A DNA stretch of 11,108 nt, taken from Candidatus Brocadiia bacterium. Its GTDB lineage: Bacteria; Planctomycetota; PUPC01; DSUN01. Under the pieces are notes generated by a model, which worked only from the letters and a program-made list of their open reading frames with translations, was not told the origin of the DNA and did no database searches. Positions 1 to 6,538 of this stretch are shown piece by piece (the stretch's first letter is position 1; each line of letters begins with the position of its first letter). Position numbers and translations under genes: made by a program. Location of the stretch: NCBI GenBank assembly GCA_016782825.1, contig JADHXT010000082.1, positions 1 to 11,108 of the forward strand, read 5' to 3'.

Positions 1-78
1 CTTCTCCCCGTTGCTGAGCTCGGTCACGTGGATCGTGGCAGGCTTCTTCCCGCAAGGGCACATGATATGATGGCTCAT
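1..78 (-). CDS. McsA-like zinc-binding protein (UvrB/UvrC-motif family), N-terminal fragment
   Basis: Only the first 26 codons are inside the window; the gene runs off the left edge. The visible protein has a Cys-Pro-Cys-Gly cluster followed by KKPATIHVTELSNGEK. This closely matches the start of McsA, which in Bacillus activates the protein-arginine kinase McsB and marks proteins for ClpC; similar proteins occur in many other phyla. The ATG at 78 is preceded by AAGGAG (92-87) with 8 bases between, so this start is well supported, although an internal Met at codon 6 would also fit the family. It lies 44 bases downstream of the HPS-RraA gene on the same strand and is probably co-transcribed. 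The first cysteine pair is spaced C-x-C rather than the usual C-x-x-C. The UvrB/C motif that would confirm the family is outside the window, and mcsB is not visible. Confidence 0.7.
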   Translation of the reverse strand, partial: MSHHIMCPCGKKPATIHVTELSNGEK

Positions 79-86
79 CAGTGAAG

Positions 87-92
87 CTCCTT
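87..92 (-). promoter_or_regulatory. Ribosome binding site for the McsA-like gene
   Basis: AAGGAG read on the minus strand, 8 bases before the ATG at 78. It supports that ATG over the internal Met five codons later. Confidence 0.65.
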
Positions 93-122
93 GGTTGCGG
101 GCGCGCCTGGGGTCAGGCCGTG

Positions 123-1412
123 CTACCGTTTTTCCCAACGCAACAGTTCGACCACCTGGCCAAGCGTGGTGGCTCCGGAACGAATCTCCGATCGGACGCG
201 GTTCTCGCGCTCCAGGCAGTCCATGGCGCGGTTGGCCATTTCGACGGCGTGGCGGCGGGGGAGCACGATGAGGCCGTCGTCGTCGCCCACGATCCAGTCG
301 CCGGTGTTGATCTCCACGCCCTCGATGCGGAGGGTGGCGCCGATTTCGCCGAAGCCCTTGGGCTCGCCGCAGGCCGACGCGACGTGGCTCGAGAAGCAGG
401 GGAGGCCGATGCGGGCGATGTCGCCCGTGTCGCGCACGGCGCCATCCACCACGATGCCGGCCAGGCCGCGCTGCATGCAGCTCTCGGTGGCCAGCTCGCC
501 CCAGCAGGCCGGGGGACGGCCGCCGGCGTCCACCACGATCACGTCGCCGGGCTGGGCGTGGTCGATGGCTTCCACGGGCTTGGCCCAGTCGCCGGGGGCC
601 GTGCGAACGGTCAGGGCGGTGCCCACGAGATGGGTGCCGGGGCGCAGGGGCCGCAGCCCCACGATGCCGGGGTGGTGGTGGTTGCCATCGGAGATATTGG
701 GGGTGGACACTTTGGCCAGGATGTCGCGGATGGTATCGTCGGTGGCCCGGCGGTAGAGCTCGCTGGTGGCCGGGATGCCTGTGGTGAGTGCCTGCTTGAT
801 GGTGGCCGTAGCGGCCTTGGCGTCGGCGCTCTTGGTGATGGCTCCGCCGACGATGGCGATGCGGGCTCCGGCCTGTATGGCGCGGGCGACGGTTTCGGAG
901 TTGATGCCGCCGGCGACGGCCACGGGGATGTCGACGGCCTCGGCTACGCGGCGGACGAGGGCGAAGGGGTCGCCGCCGCGCATCTGCTCGTCGATGGGGG
1001 TGTGGAGGCCGACGACGTCGGCGCCCCAGTCGGCGGCCTGCCGGGCGCGTGCCACGGGGTCGGGGCAGCCGATGAGGTCCACGGCGAGACGCACGCCGAA
1101 GTTTTGCGCGGCCTTCACACATTCCTGGAGCGTGCTGTCCGAGGCCACGCCGAGGGCGGCCACCACGTTGGCACCGGCTTTGGCGGCCGCCTCCACCTCG
1201 ATGCGGCCGGCGTCCATGATCTTGAGGTCGGCCACCAGCGTGGCCTGGGGAAACTCGGCGCGCAACTGGCGCACGGCCTCCAGGCCCTCGCTCTTGATGA
1301 GCGGCGTGCCGGCCTCGAGCCAGTCGGCGCCGCCGGCCATCGCCTCGCGGGCTACCCGAAGGGCTTGCGCGAGATTCAGGAAGTCGAGAGCGACCTGTAG
1401 TATTGGACCCAC
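123..1412 (-). CDS. Bifunctional 3-hexulose-6-phosphate synthase / RraA-like aldolase-family fusion
   Basis: A two-domain protein of 429 aa. Residues ~4-215 are an orotidine-phosphate-decarboxylase-type barrel of the hexulose-6-phosphate synthase (HPS, HxlA) kind. It starts LQVALDFLN, and has EAGTPLIKSEG, the catalytic D-x-K-x-x-D motif as DLKIMD (62-67), AGGIN (167-171) and VGGAIT (188-193). HPS condenses formaldehyde with ribulose 5-phosphate in the ribulose monophosphate pathway, or runs in reverse to supply pentoses. Residues ~225-423 are RraA-like (HMG/CHA aldolase and RNase E regulator superfamily), with WGELATESC (~304-312), DGAVRD (~323-328) and a GDDDGLIVLP ending. The Arg-Asp pair important in that fold's aldolases is kept. 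Proteins of this architecture are annotated as hexulose-6-phosphate synthase/ribonuclease regulator in archaea and some bacteria. I prefer the GTG at 1412, which sits 8 bases after AGGG and just before the conserved LQVALDF; an ATG at 1463 is open but overlaps the upstream gene. No HxlB isomerase is visible. The HPS call is firm; the substrate of the second domain is unknown. Confidence 0.9.
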   Translation of the reverse strand: MGPILQVALDFLNLAQALRVAREAMAGGADWLEAGTPLIKSEGLEAVRQLRAEFPQATLVADLKIMDAGRIEVEAAAKAGANVVAALGVASDSTLQECVKAAQNFGVRLAVDLIGCPDPVARARQAADWGADVVGLHTPIDEQMRGGDPFALVRRVAEAVDIPVAVAGGINSETVARAIQAGARIAIVGGAITKSADAKAATATIKQALTTGIPATSELYRRATDDTIRDILAKVSTPNISDGNHHHPGIVGLRPLRPGTHLVGTALTVRTAPGDWAKPVEAIDHAQPGDVIVVDAGGRPPACWGELATESCMQRGLAGIVVDGAVRDTGDIARIGLPCFSSHVASACGEPKGFGEIGATLRIEGVEINTGDWIVGDDDGLIVLPRRHAVEMANRAMDCLERENRVRSEIRSGATTLGQVVELLRWEKR

Positions 1413-1420
1413 TGCGGTAT

Positions 1421-1424
1421 CCCT
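1421..1424 (-). promoter_or_regulatory. Probable ribosome binding site for the HPS-RraA gene
   Basis: AGGG on the minus strand, 8 bases before the GTG at 1412. It is modest in strength, but it fits the start predicted from the HPS family N-terminus and leaves a 22-base gap after the queD stop (TAG, 1437-1435). Confidence 0.45.
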
Positions 1425-1434
1425 GGTGGCGTGG

Positions 1435-1836
1435 CTAAGGCTCGCGGGAGTAGCTGGCGCCACATTTCTCGGATTCCCACGCGGTGACCTTGGCCACGGC
1501 CGTGCCGTCGGGCAGCTTGGCCTCCAGTGCGTGGTAGATGAATCGAGCGATGTTCTCCGTCGTGGGATTCACCTCGCGGAAGGGCGGCAGCTCGTTCAGA
1601 TACTCGTGGTCGAATCCGTCGAGCACCTCGTGAATCAGGCGCTTGGCGTCGCGGAAGTCGAGGGCCATGCCCAACGCGTCGAGCTGGTTCGCGCGAAGGA
1701 CGACGTCGACCTTCCAGTTGTGGCCGTGCAGATGCTCGCAGTTGCCATCGTACTCGCGGAGCCGGTGTGCGGCGGCAAACTCCGTCTGAACGAATAGCTC
1801 GAAGGTTTCCAGCGTGCAGACCCCCGCTCCGTTCAC
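1435..1836 (-). CDS. queD: 6-carboxy-5,6,7,8-tetrahydropterin synthase (QueD / PTPS family)
   Basis: About 133 aa from the GTG at 1836, close to the ~120 aa usual for QueD, a cytosolic enzyme. QueD converts 7,8-dihydroneopterin triphosphate to 6-carboxytetrahydropterin, the second step towards preQ0 and queuosine. Visible signature residues are the zinc ligands: His in FAAAHRL (residue 24) and the two His of HGH (37 and 39). The catalytic Cys lies in the C-x-x-x-H-G-H arrangement typical of QueD (Cys33, NCEHLHGH), the Asp-His pair is in GFDHEYLN (76-77), and a late Glu is in AWESEK. The open frame extends to a TTG at 1914, but that TTG is the -35 element of a strong promoter and so would not be transcribed. 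The start codon is the least certain part: GTG 1836 is my choice, and a CTG at 1812 lies 8 bases after a G-rich stretch. It is the first gene of the leftward unit. No queC, queE or queF is visible, so a pterin role other than queuosine cannot be excluded. Confidence 0.88.
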   Translation of the reverse strand: MNGAGVCTLETFELFVQTEFAAAHRLREYDGNCEHLHGHNWKVDVVLRANQLDALGMALDFRDAKRLIHEVLDGFDHEYLNELPPFREVNPTTENIARFIYHALEAKLPDGTAVAKVTAWESEKCGASYSREP

Positions 1837-1885
1837 GGGCTGACCAGGACCGATCGCGCGCGGCTGCGCGGCGCCTTCTCCACTG

Positions 1886-1914
1886 ATTATAGCAGCATGG
1901 GCGCGGGAAGTCAA
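1886..1914 (-). promoter_or_regulatory. Sigma70-type promoter for the queD / HPS-RraA / McsA-like unit
   Basis: On the minus strand, TTGACT (1914-1909) is followed by a 17-base spacer and TATAAT (1891-1886). This is 5/6 and 6/6 of the housekeeping consensus at ideal spacing. Transcription should begin near 1879, leaving a GC-rich leader of about 43 bases before the proposed queD start. The leader can form a short hairpin (CGCGC/GCGCG), but I see no riboswitch consensus in it. Confidence 0.8.
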
Positions 1915-2039
1915 AGAAGGGGAATGGGGGCTCCGGCTGCCGCAAGACGTGTGCGCATCGGCAGATGTGTCGAGCGCCAGCCGTTGGCCCGCGGCGGGGC
2001 GCCGAGAAGATTCGGGGGGCGGTGCGAAGGCAGTTCGCG

Positions 2040-2069
2040 TTGACGCGTAGGGGATAGCCGTGCTAGAAT
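2040..2069 (+). promoter_or_regulatory. Sigma70-type promoter with extended -10 for the 2100-9220 unit
   Basis: TTGACG (2040-2045), an 18-base spacer, then TAGAAT (2064-2069), preceded by TG one base upstream (TGC-TAGAAT), which makes an extended -10. Both hexamers match 5/6 of the consensus. The predicted transcription start is near 2076, giving a leader of about 24 bases. Confidence 0.72.
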
Positions 2070-2088
2070 CCTCTCTACTCTCTTATAT

Positions 2089-2093
2089 AGGAG
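2089..2093 (+). promoter_or_regulatory. Ribosome binding site for the first secreted paralog
   Basis: AGGAG located 6 bases before the GTG at 2100. It fixes GTG as the start of a protein that opens directly with a signal peptide (MKRLANC). Confidence 0.75.
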
Positions 2094-2099
2094 AACATC

Positions 2100-4319
2100 G
2101 TGAAACGGCTCGCCAATTGCACGTTTCTGCTTTTGTGTGTGCTCGCGGTGGGTGTGGATGGCGGCGAACGTACGCTGGACGCCATGCTGCCCGACAACGC
2201 CTACCTGACTGTCACGGTGGATGGCACCTGCCTTGGGTTCCGCGAGACACCATTGCACCGGTTCTTCAGCGAGCCGGAGGTGGTGGCGGCGCTCGAGCAG
2301 TTCCAGCCGCTGTTCGACAAGCTCGCCGCCGAGGCCGCGAAGGAGGGCACCGACCTGGGCGCCATCGTGCGCCTGGCATCCAAGGCTCCCTGGACGATCG
2401 CACTCGGGCCGGCGGCAGACGAGCCAACCGGCGCGGCCGTCCTCATGTGCTGGCAGGTGGGGGCCGAAGCCGGCCCGCTCCGGAAGGCAGCCGACGCCTT
2501 GCACAAGGCGATCCAGGCCAGCGGACGCCCCGAGACGGCCAAGCCCGTGACCCTCGCCGACGTGCCGCTCACCGTGCAGGAAAGCAAGACGGGCGAGCCC
2601 GTCTACTACGGCTACGCCGGCCCGGTGTTTGTGATGGGCAACGACCAGGCCTTCCTGACCCGCGCCCTCGACCCCGCCGCGGCCAAGCTCCAGAGGCCCC
2701 CGCTCGACAGCCCGGCAGTGCTCCGCATGCACTACAACCACGGCGCGCTCCTCCGGGCATTCAAGGCGCCGCTCGAAGCAGAGCCGCAGACGCAGAAGCT
2801 ACTCGATGGGCTGGGCGTCAGCGCCATCCGCACGGCCGACTTCGCTCTCGTGCCCAAGGGCAAGCGCCTGGTCACCCTCCTCCAGATTCACATGCCCGAC
2901 GAGGCGAAGCGCGTGGGCATCACCAAGTGGCTCGCCGATTCGCCGCCCGTGGACCGCGCGCTCCTGAAAATGGTGCCCCGCGACACCATGCTCTGCTACG
3001 CCACCTCGGCGGATCTGGGCGAAATGTGGCGGGAGATCTGGGACACCGTGAAGCGGATCGACCCGGACGCCGGAGCGGCCGTGATGGCGGAAGTCAAGAA
3101 GTTCGAGACGCGCCTTGGCGTGAGCATCGGCGGCGGCGTGCTGAAGACACTCGACCGCGGCACGCTGCTCATCACACACGGCCAGACGTGGCTGGGCGGC
3201 GGCGCCGTCGTCGTGCAGCGCGTCAAGGATGGGGACGCACTCGAAGCCGCCATCGTGCAGATGGTCAACCGCCTCGACCTGGTGCTCATGGGCATCGACC
3301 GAGTGGGCGCCGTGCGCACCCAGCTCAAGCCCTTCACGTATCGTGGCATCCAGTGCCACTACCTGTGGCTCATGGGCATGCCGGCCATGGCGCTGCCCGG
3401 CTCGGCACCGTGCTACGCGCGACACGGCAACCACTTCGTGTTCGCACAGCACCCGCTCTACCTCAAAGGCTACCTGGACTTCCTGGTGGACAAGGCGCCG
3501 AGCGTGATGGAGCATCCCGGATTCCAGGCCCTCCAGGACGCCGTGCCCGAGCAGGCATCGCTCATCTCGTTCGCGGCGTGGCCCGACACCGTGCAAGCCG
3601 TCTACAACACGTTGGCGCCATTTCTCATGACCATGCAGGCCATCCCCGACCTGCCTCAACCGCTCGACATGGCCAACATGCCCTCGTCGCGGCTGCTGCG
3701 AAGCTACGCCAAGGGCACCGTGCTCACCTCGGTGTTCGAGAAGGGGCGCTACCGCGTGGAGCTCCAGGGCGACGGACTCGACTACCTGAGCCCGCAGGTG
3801 GCGCCCGTGGGCGCCGTGGCCGTTCTGGCGGGGATGCTGCTTCCGGCTCTGACTCGCGCGCGCGGCGAGGCACGCCGCATCCGCGACCGCAACAACCTGA
3901 ACCAGATCGCCAAGGGCATGGCCACCTACCTCAACGAGCACGGCGACAACCGCTTCTACCCCGCCAGTCTCGCCGAGCTGTGGGACAAGAAGGTGATCCC
4001 CGACCCAGGGGTCTTCATCTCGCCACTGGACCGCGCGCCGCCGAAGCTGCCCAACGGCTTGGCGTGCAGCTACGTGACCTGCCTCGACAAGTATCCCAAG
4101 CGCCTGTTCCTTGACGACTTCCCGCCGAACGTCGCCATGGGCTGGGACCGCATCTCCTTCCCCGGGATGGGCGGCAGGCGTAATGTCATGTTCTTCGACA
4201 GCCACGTCGAGTGGGTGGACGAGGCCCAGTTCCAGGAACTCATGAAGCAGCTCGACGACGAGGTGAAGAAGCACACACGCCCCCGACTGCCCAAGGGTGC
4301 CGCCGGCGGCGAGCTCTGA
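2100..4319 (+). CDS. Secreted DUF3352-like protein with C-terminal pseudopilin-like module (paralog 1)
   Basis: 739 aa, function unknown. Residues 1-~23 form a Sec-type signal peptide (MKR, then a Leu/Val-rich core), so the protein is exported. Residues ~25-565 resemble DUF3352-type proteins: an early LPDNAYL segment, VPRDTMLCY at 292-300, the F..xLGV...L..L.RGT pattern from Phe335, then repeated hydrophobic strand segments and a 'HPGFQAL' stretch. This family match is by eye. From ~568 the sequence turns into VAVLAGMLLPALTRAR followed by RNNLNQIAKGMATYLNEHGD and a YP. This is the helix and first turn of type II/IV pseudopilin (DUF1559-like) proteins, which normally sit at the N-terminus. It ends with NVMFFDSHVEW (Asp700-Ser-His702), a variant of the H-X9-DG signature in which the upstream His is missing and DG has become DS. 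It is the first gene of a five-gene unit, 28 bases before its paralog. It could be an envelope protein or a non-standard pseudopilin; no enzymatic motif is visible. Confidence 0.82.
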   Translation: MKRLANCTFLLLCVLAVGVDGGERTLDAMLPDNAYLTVTVDGTCLGFRETPLHRFFSEPEVVAALEQFQPLFDKLAAEAAKEGTDLGAIVRLASKAPWTIALGPAADEPTGAAVLMCWQVGAEAGPLRKAADALHKAIQASGRPETAKPVTLADVPLTVQESKTGEPVYYGYAGPVFVMGNDQAFLTRALDPAAAKLQRPPLDSPAVLRMHYNHGALLRAFKAPLEAEPQTQKLLDGLGVSAIRTADFALVPKGKRLVTLLQIHMPDEAKRVGITKWLADSPPVDRALLKMVPRDTMLCYATSADLGEMWREIWDTVKRIDPDAGAAVMAEVKKFETRLGVSIGGGVLKTLDRGTLLITHGQTWLGGGAVVVQRVKDGDALEAAIVQMVNRLDLVLMGIDRVGAVRTQLKPFTYRGIQCHYLWLMGMPAMALPGSAPCYARHGNHFVFAQHPLYLKGYLDFLVDKAPSVMEHPGFQALQDAVPEQASLISFAAWPDTVQAVYNTLAPFLMTMQAIPDLPQPLDMANMPSSRLLRSYAKGTVLTSVFEKGRYRVELQGDGLDYLSPQVAPVGAVAVLAGMLLPALTRARGEARRIRDRNNLNQIAKGMATYLNEHGDNRFYPASLAELWDKKVIPDPGVFISPLDRAPPKLPNGLACSYVTCLDKYPKRLFLDDFPPNVAMGWDRISFPGMGGRRNVMFFDSHVEWVDEAQFQELMKQLDDEVKKHTRPRLPKGAAGGEL
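3828..4275 (+). repeat. Duplicated C-terminal module, copy 1
   Basis: The coding stretch for the pseudopilin-like helix through the DSHVE ending of paralog 1. It is strongly similar at both protein and DNA level to 6055-6490 in paralog 2; for example the segment encoding EHGDNRFYP is nearly identical in DNA. The surrounding upstream coding regions are far more diverged. Confidence 0.7.
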
Positions 4320-4333
4320 TGCCCAACAAGCGC

Positions 4334-4339
4334 GAGGAG
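4334..4339 (+). promoter_or_regulatory. Ribosome binding site for the second secreted paralog
   Basis: GAGGAG ends 8 bases before the ATG at 4348. It selects that ATG, followed directly by a signal peptide, over an upstream in-frame ATG at 4297 that lies inside the preceding gene. Confidence 0.8.
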
Positions 4340-4347
4340 CCAACACA

Positions 4348-6528
4348 ATGAAACGAACTCTCCCCATCGTCCTTTCTCTCCTGCTGCTGTGGATGAGCAC
4401 CGGCGCAAAGGCCGCCGAGCCCAGCGTGGAAGACCTGCTGCCGGCCAACGCCATACTGGCCGCGTGCTACTACGGCGACAACGCCGCCGTCGAGAAAACC
4501 GCGCTCTATCAGCTCATCCAGGAGCCCGAGGTGAAGGAGTGGCTCACGTCGGTGCGCCAGACCGTGCAGGGAGCCAACCAACTGGCCGCCGGCTTCCTCG
4601 GCGTGAACGTGGGCATGCTCACGCCACTGCTCGACTGCCGCGTGGGCCTGGCCGTGCTGCCGGGCGTGGGCGGGCCGCCGCAGGCGCTGATGGTGGCCAA
4701 GGTGGGCGCCGAGGGCGACGTGCGGGCCGCCGTCGAGAAGTTCCTCGGTGGCATGGTACCTGCCGGCGCGGCCAAGGGCGAGGCCGGCGGCGTGGTCGTG
4801 GTGCCGCTCGGCCCTGGCGGGGCGTGCTTCGGCTTCCGGGGCGACTACCTCTTTCTGGGCACCTCCACGCGCGCGGTGGAGCTGGCGGCGTCGCCCCAGA
4901 CGCCCAAGCTGTCGTCGGCGGCCAGTTTCAAGGATGCTTTGGGGATGGGTAGCTCGCCGGTGGGGGTGCTGGCATACAATCACGTGGCGTTGATGGAGGC
5001 CTTCGGCCCCATGGTGCCGCGGCAGCTCACGACCATGCTGGACGGGCTGGGCCTTCGAAACACCGATCTGCTGGTCATGCGGCTCGGGGCCAAGGGCAGG
5101 GCGCTCGTGGGCACGGGGTCGGTGCAGGCGCGCGGCGAGTGGAAGGGTCTGATGAAGGCGCTGGTGAGCACGCCGGTCGACAAGTCGCTCCTCAAGCTGG
5201 CGCCGCGCGACGCGGCCATCGCCTGGGCATCGAACATGAGCCTCGAGGACCTCTACGCAGGCGTGCTGGGCCTGATCAACGCCATCGATGCAGGGGGAGA
5301 GCTGGACATCGGCATCGAGAAGAACATGGCGGCGTTCCAGGCGCGGGTGGGCGTGGATATCCAGAAGGACATCTTCGGCTCCCTCGGCCGGGGCACGGTG
5401 GTCACCACGTCAGCGACGTCCGCCCTCCCGGCGCTGATCATCTCCTGCACCCTCAAGGACGGCGACCGCCTGGAGCGTGGCCTGACCAAGCTGGTGGCCG
5501 AGCTCGACGCATATATCAAGACCGTGAACGACCCACCGGCCGGCGCGGCGCTCAAGACGCTCACCTTCGGCCAGCACACCATCCGCTACCTGGCCACCCC
5601 AGGCGTGCCGGTGCCGCTGGCACCGTGCTACGTGCGGACGCAGGACCGCCTGCTGCTGGCCATGAGCCCCATCCACATGAAGGACTACCTGCTTTTCCTG
5701 GACAAGGGCGAGCCGTCCGTCCTCGACAACCCCGGCTTCCAGGAACTGGCCGCGCTCGTGCCCGACAACGCCATGTCCATCGGCTACTCCAACGTCGGCG
5801 AGTCCTTCGTCGAGATGTACGGCCTCCTGGGTCCCCTGCTGACGCTGGCCCACGGCATCCCGAACAACCCGCTGGCGGTGGACTTCGCGAACCTGCCGTC
5901 GAAGCGCACCGTCCGCAAGCACATGTTCGGCTCCATCTCCTACACGTATGCCACGCGGAACCGGCTGGTGTACGAATGCCAGTCGCCCTTCGGCGTGCCC
6001 TTCATCGGCGCGGCGCCCGCGGGACTCCCCGCAGTCGCCGTGGGGGGCGTCCTGGCAGGCATGCTGCTGCCGGCATTGGCACGCGCGCGCGACGAGGCCC
6101 GCCTCATCCGCGACCGCAACAATCTGAATCAGATTGCCAAGGGCCTGGCCACCTACCTGAACGAGCACGGCGACAACCGCTTCTACCCGCGGGGCCTTGG
6201 AGAGCTGTGGGACAAGAAGGTCATCCCAGATCGGCAGGTGTTCGTCTCGCCCCTCGACCGCGCGCCACCCAAACTGCCCAACGGCATCCCGTGCAGCTAC
6301 GAAAGCTGCTTCGACCGCCACCCCAACCGCATCTTCCGCGATGACTTCCCGCCCAACTTCATCTGTGCATGGGACCGCGTGCCCTTCCTGCGCGGGCGAC
6401 GGAACGTGATGTTCTTCGACAGCCACGTGGAGGCGTTGGGCGAGATGCGCTTCCAGGAACTTCTCCGTCAGATCGACGAGGCGGCGGGGAAGCTCAAAGA
6501 GCGCCCCGACAAGCGCGGCGAATTCTAG
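4348..6528 (+). CDS. Secreted DUF3352-like protein with C-terminal pseudopilin-like module (paralog 2)
   Basis: 726 aa, function unknown, paralog of the gene just upstream. The signal peptide is MKRTLPIVLSLLLLWMSTGAKA, with likely cleavage after AKA. The exported body (~25-560) shows the DUF3352-like features more clearly than paralog 1: LLPANAIL, LAPRDAAIAW, and F-Q-A-R-V-G-V-D-I-Q-K-D-I-F-G-S-L-G-R-G-T from Phe330, then DNPGFQELAALVPDNAM. An internal hydrophobic pseudopilin-type helix (GGVLAGMLLPALARAR, Met572) is followed by RNNLNQIAKGLATYLNEHGD and the NVMFFDSHVE ending (Asp691-Ser-His693). By eye, the last ~150 residues are about three quarters identical to paralog 1, whereas the first 500 are much less alike. 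The start is set by GAGGAG at 4334. The stop lies 10 bases before acpS, so the genes are probably co-transcribed. No catalytic motif is seen. Confidence 0.83.
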   Translation: MKRTLPIVLSLLLLWMSTGAKAAEPSVEDLLPANAILAACYYGDNAAVEKTALYQLIQEPEVKEWLTSVRQTVQGANQLAAGFLGVNVGMLTPLLDCRVGLAVLPGVGGPPQALMVAKVGAEGDVRAAVEKFLGGMVPAGAAKGEAGGVVVVPLGPGGACFGFRGDYLFLGTSTRAVELAASPQTPKLSSAASFKDALGMGSSPVGVLAYNHVALMEAFGPMVPRQLTTMLDGLGLRNTDLLVMRLGAKGRALVGTGSVQARGEWKGLMKALVSTPVDKSLLKLAPRDAAIAWASNMSLEDLYAGVLGLINAIDAGGELDIGIEKNMAAFQARVGVDIQKDIFGSLGRGTVVTTSATSALPALIISCTLKDGDRLERGLTKLVAELDAYIKTVNDPPAGAALKTLTFGQHTIRYLATPGVPVPLAPCYVRTQDRLLLAMSPIHMKDYLLFLDKGEPSVLDNPGFQELAALVPDNAMSIGYSNVGESFVEMYGLLGPLLTLAHGIPNNPLAVDFANLPSKRTVRKHMFGSISYTYATRNRLVYECQSPFGVPFIGAAPAGLPAVAVGGVLAGMLLPALARARDEARLIRDRNNLNQIAKGLATYLNEHGDNRFYPRGLGELWDKKVIPDRQVFVSPLDRAPPKLPNGIPCSYESCFDRHPNRIFRDDFPPNFICAWDRVPFLRGRRNVMFFDSHVEALGEMRFQELLRQIDEAAGKLKERPDKRGEF
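6055..6490 (+). repeat. Duplicated C-terminal module, copy 2
   Basis: The partner of 3828-4275 in direct orientation, about 2.2 kb downstream. It differs mainly by scattered synonymous and conservative changes, and by a two-residue shortening before the GRRNVMFF segment. Confidence 0.7.
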
Positions 6529-6538
6529 CGAGGCAATC

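Larger units (their letters stand above)
1837..2099. promoter_or_regulatory. Divergent intergenic control region
   Basis: A gene-free stretch of 263 bases between the leftward queD unit and the rightward five-gene unit. It holds one promoter for each direction, at 1914-1886 and 2040-2069. The 125 bases between the two -35 elements (1915-2039) show no open frame with a credible start and no clear operator palindrome. They are mostly GC-rich and purine-rich on the plus strand. Confidence 0.6.

Noticed and set aside
81..1400. A 439-codon plus-strand frame opposite the HPS-RraA gene
   Set aside because: Its translation is a Gly/Ala/Asp/His-rich shadow. The minus-strand protein has intact HPS and RraA motifs through its whole length.
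1837..1880. A possible preQ1 riboswitch in the queD leader
   Set aside because: The 43-base leader is GC-rich and lacks the A-rich tail and loop consensus of preQ1 riboswitches; only a short GC hairpin is visible.
4297..4347. An upstream ATG start for the second secreted paralog
   Set aside because: It lies inside the preceding gene, has no ribosome binding site, and would bury the signal peptide 17 residues from the N-terminus. GAGGAG before 4348 fits better.
2799..4454. A long open frame on the minus strand (551 codons) opposite the first secreted paralog, and similar ones opposite 5410-6636 and 7658-9253
   Set aside because: These mirror the codon pattern of GC-rich genes on the other strand. 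Their translations are low-complexity His/Val/Ala/Gly/Arg-rich sequences with no recognisable domain, while the plus-strand genes have clear signal peptides and motifs.
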